Source of the DNA: DASUSF01 sp036375275
Lineage (GTDB): Bacteria; Pseudomonadota; Alphaproteobacteria; Geminicoccales; Geminicoccaceae
Reading direction: 5' to 3'
Assembly (NCBI GenBank): GCA_036375275.1
Contig: DASUSF010000117.1
Location: forward strand, 1-6,603
DNA: 6,603 nucleotides
Part shown: positions 6,333 to 6,603 of the stretch, piece after piece
How the letters are laid out: every line of letters begins with the position of its first letter
Position numbering within the stretch: position 1 is the stretch's first letter
Translations under genes and position numbers: made by a program
Notes under the pieces: generated by a model
Database searches by the model: none
Seen by the model: only the letters and a program-made list of their open reading frames with translations
What the model was told of the DNA's origin: nothing

Positions 6333-6577
6333 GCGCCCTTCACCCGCACCGCGTCGATGCTCTCGTTGGCGATGCTGGCGTGCGCGTAGGCCAGGCAAGC
6401 GCGCACGTCCTCAGGCTCGAGATCGGGGTAGTCGTCCAGAATCTCCTCGATCGTCTGGCCATGCGCCAGAAGCCCGAGGACCGTCTCGACCGAGATCCGC
6501 ATGCCGCGGATGATCGGCTTGCCTCCGAAGATCGCGGGGTCGACCGTGATCCGATCCAGGATCTCGTCCTTCGGCAT
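6329..6577 (-). CDS. DUF433 antitoxin-like protein
   Basis: An 82-residue DUF433 protein, the presumed antitoxin or regulator paired with DUF5615 PIN-like proteins; it has a helix-turn-helix-like fold. The core is DRITVDPAIFGGKPIIRGMRISVETVLGLLAHGQTIEEILDDYPDLEPEDVRACLAYA, of which GGKPIIRGMRISV (18-30) and IEEILDDYPDLEPEDV (43-58) are the most typical parts. The ATG at 6577 has GGAGG at 6583-6587, five bases upstream. It is first in a two-gene unit and its stop overlaps the TTG of the DUF5615 gene. Such pairs may autoregulate by binding their own promoter; that promoter lies mostly beyond the right edge of the window. The function as an antitoxin is inferred from family pairing. Confidence 0.9.
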   Translation of the reverse strand: MPKDEILDRITVDPAIFGGKPIIRGMRISVETVLGLLAHGQTIEEILDDYPDLEPEDVRACLAYAHASIANESIDAVRVKGA

Positions 6578-6582
6578 GGCAA

Positions 6583-6587
6583 CCTCC
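6583..6587 (-). promoter_or_regulatory. Shine-Dalgarno of the DUF433 gene
   Basis: GGAGG on the minus strand, five bases before the ATG at 6577-6575. It is much stronger than the signal before the partner's TTG, which fits more antitoxin-like than toxin-like protein being made. Confidence 0.75.
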
Positions 6588-6603
6588 AGTCCCTCCGGCT
6601 TCG

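Noticed and set aside
5901..6389. 162-residue plus-strand open frame opposite the DUF5615 gene
   Set aside because: Antisense to a recognised domain and without motifs of its own.
1..6603. tRNA, rRNA, CRISPR array, insertion sequence or prophage genes
   Set aside because: None seen on reading both strands; the only repeats are the short palindromes near 5177-5342.

Overview
This is a very GC-rich window (third codon positions almost all G or C) of ordinary bacterial chromosome. The proteins look alphaproteobacterial. A bacterial type IB topoisomerase, a class II purine nucleoside phosphorylase, Uma2 and DUF433/DUF5615 genes, and AGAGCA...TGCTCT palindromes between genes together suggest the Hyphomicrobiales, probably Methylobacterium or a relative. 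The genus is inference; no rRNA or other marker is present.

Layout from left to right. (1) 46-1278 (+): a complete DNA topoisomerase IB, followed by a perfect 10-bp GC hairpin (1301-1330) in the gap between it and a converging operon. (2) 1545-4919 (-): a three-gene nucleoside salvage and catabolism operon, read right to left: a cytidine deaminase joined in one frame to a purine nucleoside phosphorylase, then deoC, then deoA. Both junctions overlap, by 4 and about 20 bases, so translation is probably coupled. (3) 4920-5338: a non-coding gap, less GC-rich than its surroundings, with two adjacent palindromic elements and a 14-bp palindrome over the start of the next gene. (4) 5339-5929 (+): a Uma2-family PD-(D/E)XK nuclease-like protein. 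(5) 5634-6577 (-): a DUF433 gene and an overlapping DUF5615 PIN-like gene, a toxin-antitoxin-like pair. The DUF5615 frame runs on about 300 bases antisense into the Uma2 gene.

The operon forms a coherent pathway. The deaminase turns (deoxy)cytidine into (deoxy)uridine. The purine phosphorylase releases hypoxanthine or guanine plus (deoxy)ribose-1-phosphate. DeoA cleaves thymidine and deoxyuridine to base plus deoxyribose-1-phosphate. DeoC splits deoxyribose-5-phosphate into acetaldehyde and glyceraldehyde-3-phosphate. The connecting phosphopentomutase (DeoB) and any DeoR-type regulator are not in the window.

The most notable item is the cytidine deaminase-purine nucleoside phosphorylase fusion. 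Next are the palindrome pair upstream of the Uma2 gene and the apparent C-terminal run-on of the DUF5615 protein. No convincing wholly new system was found.
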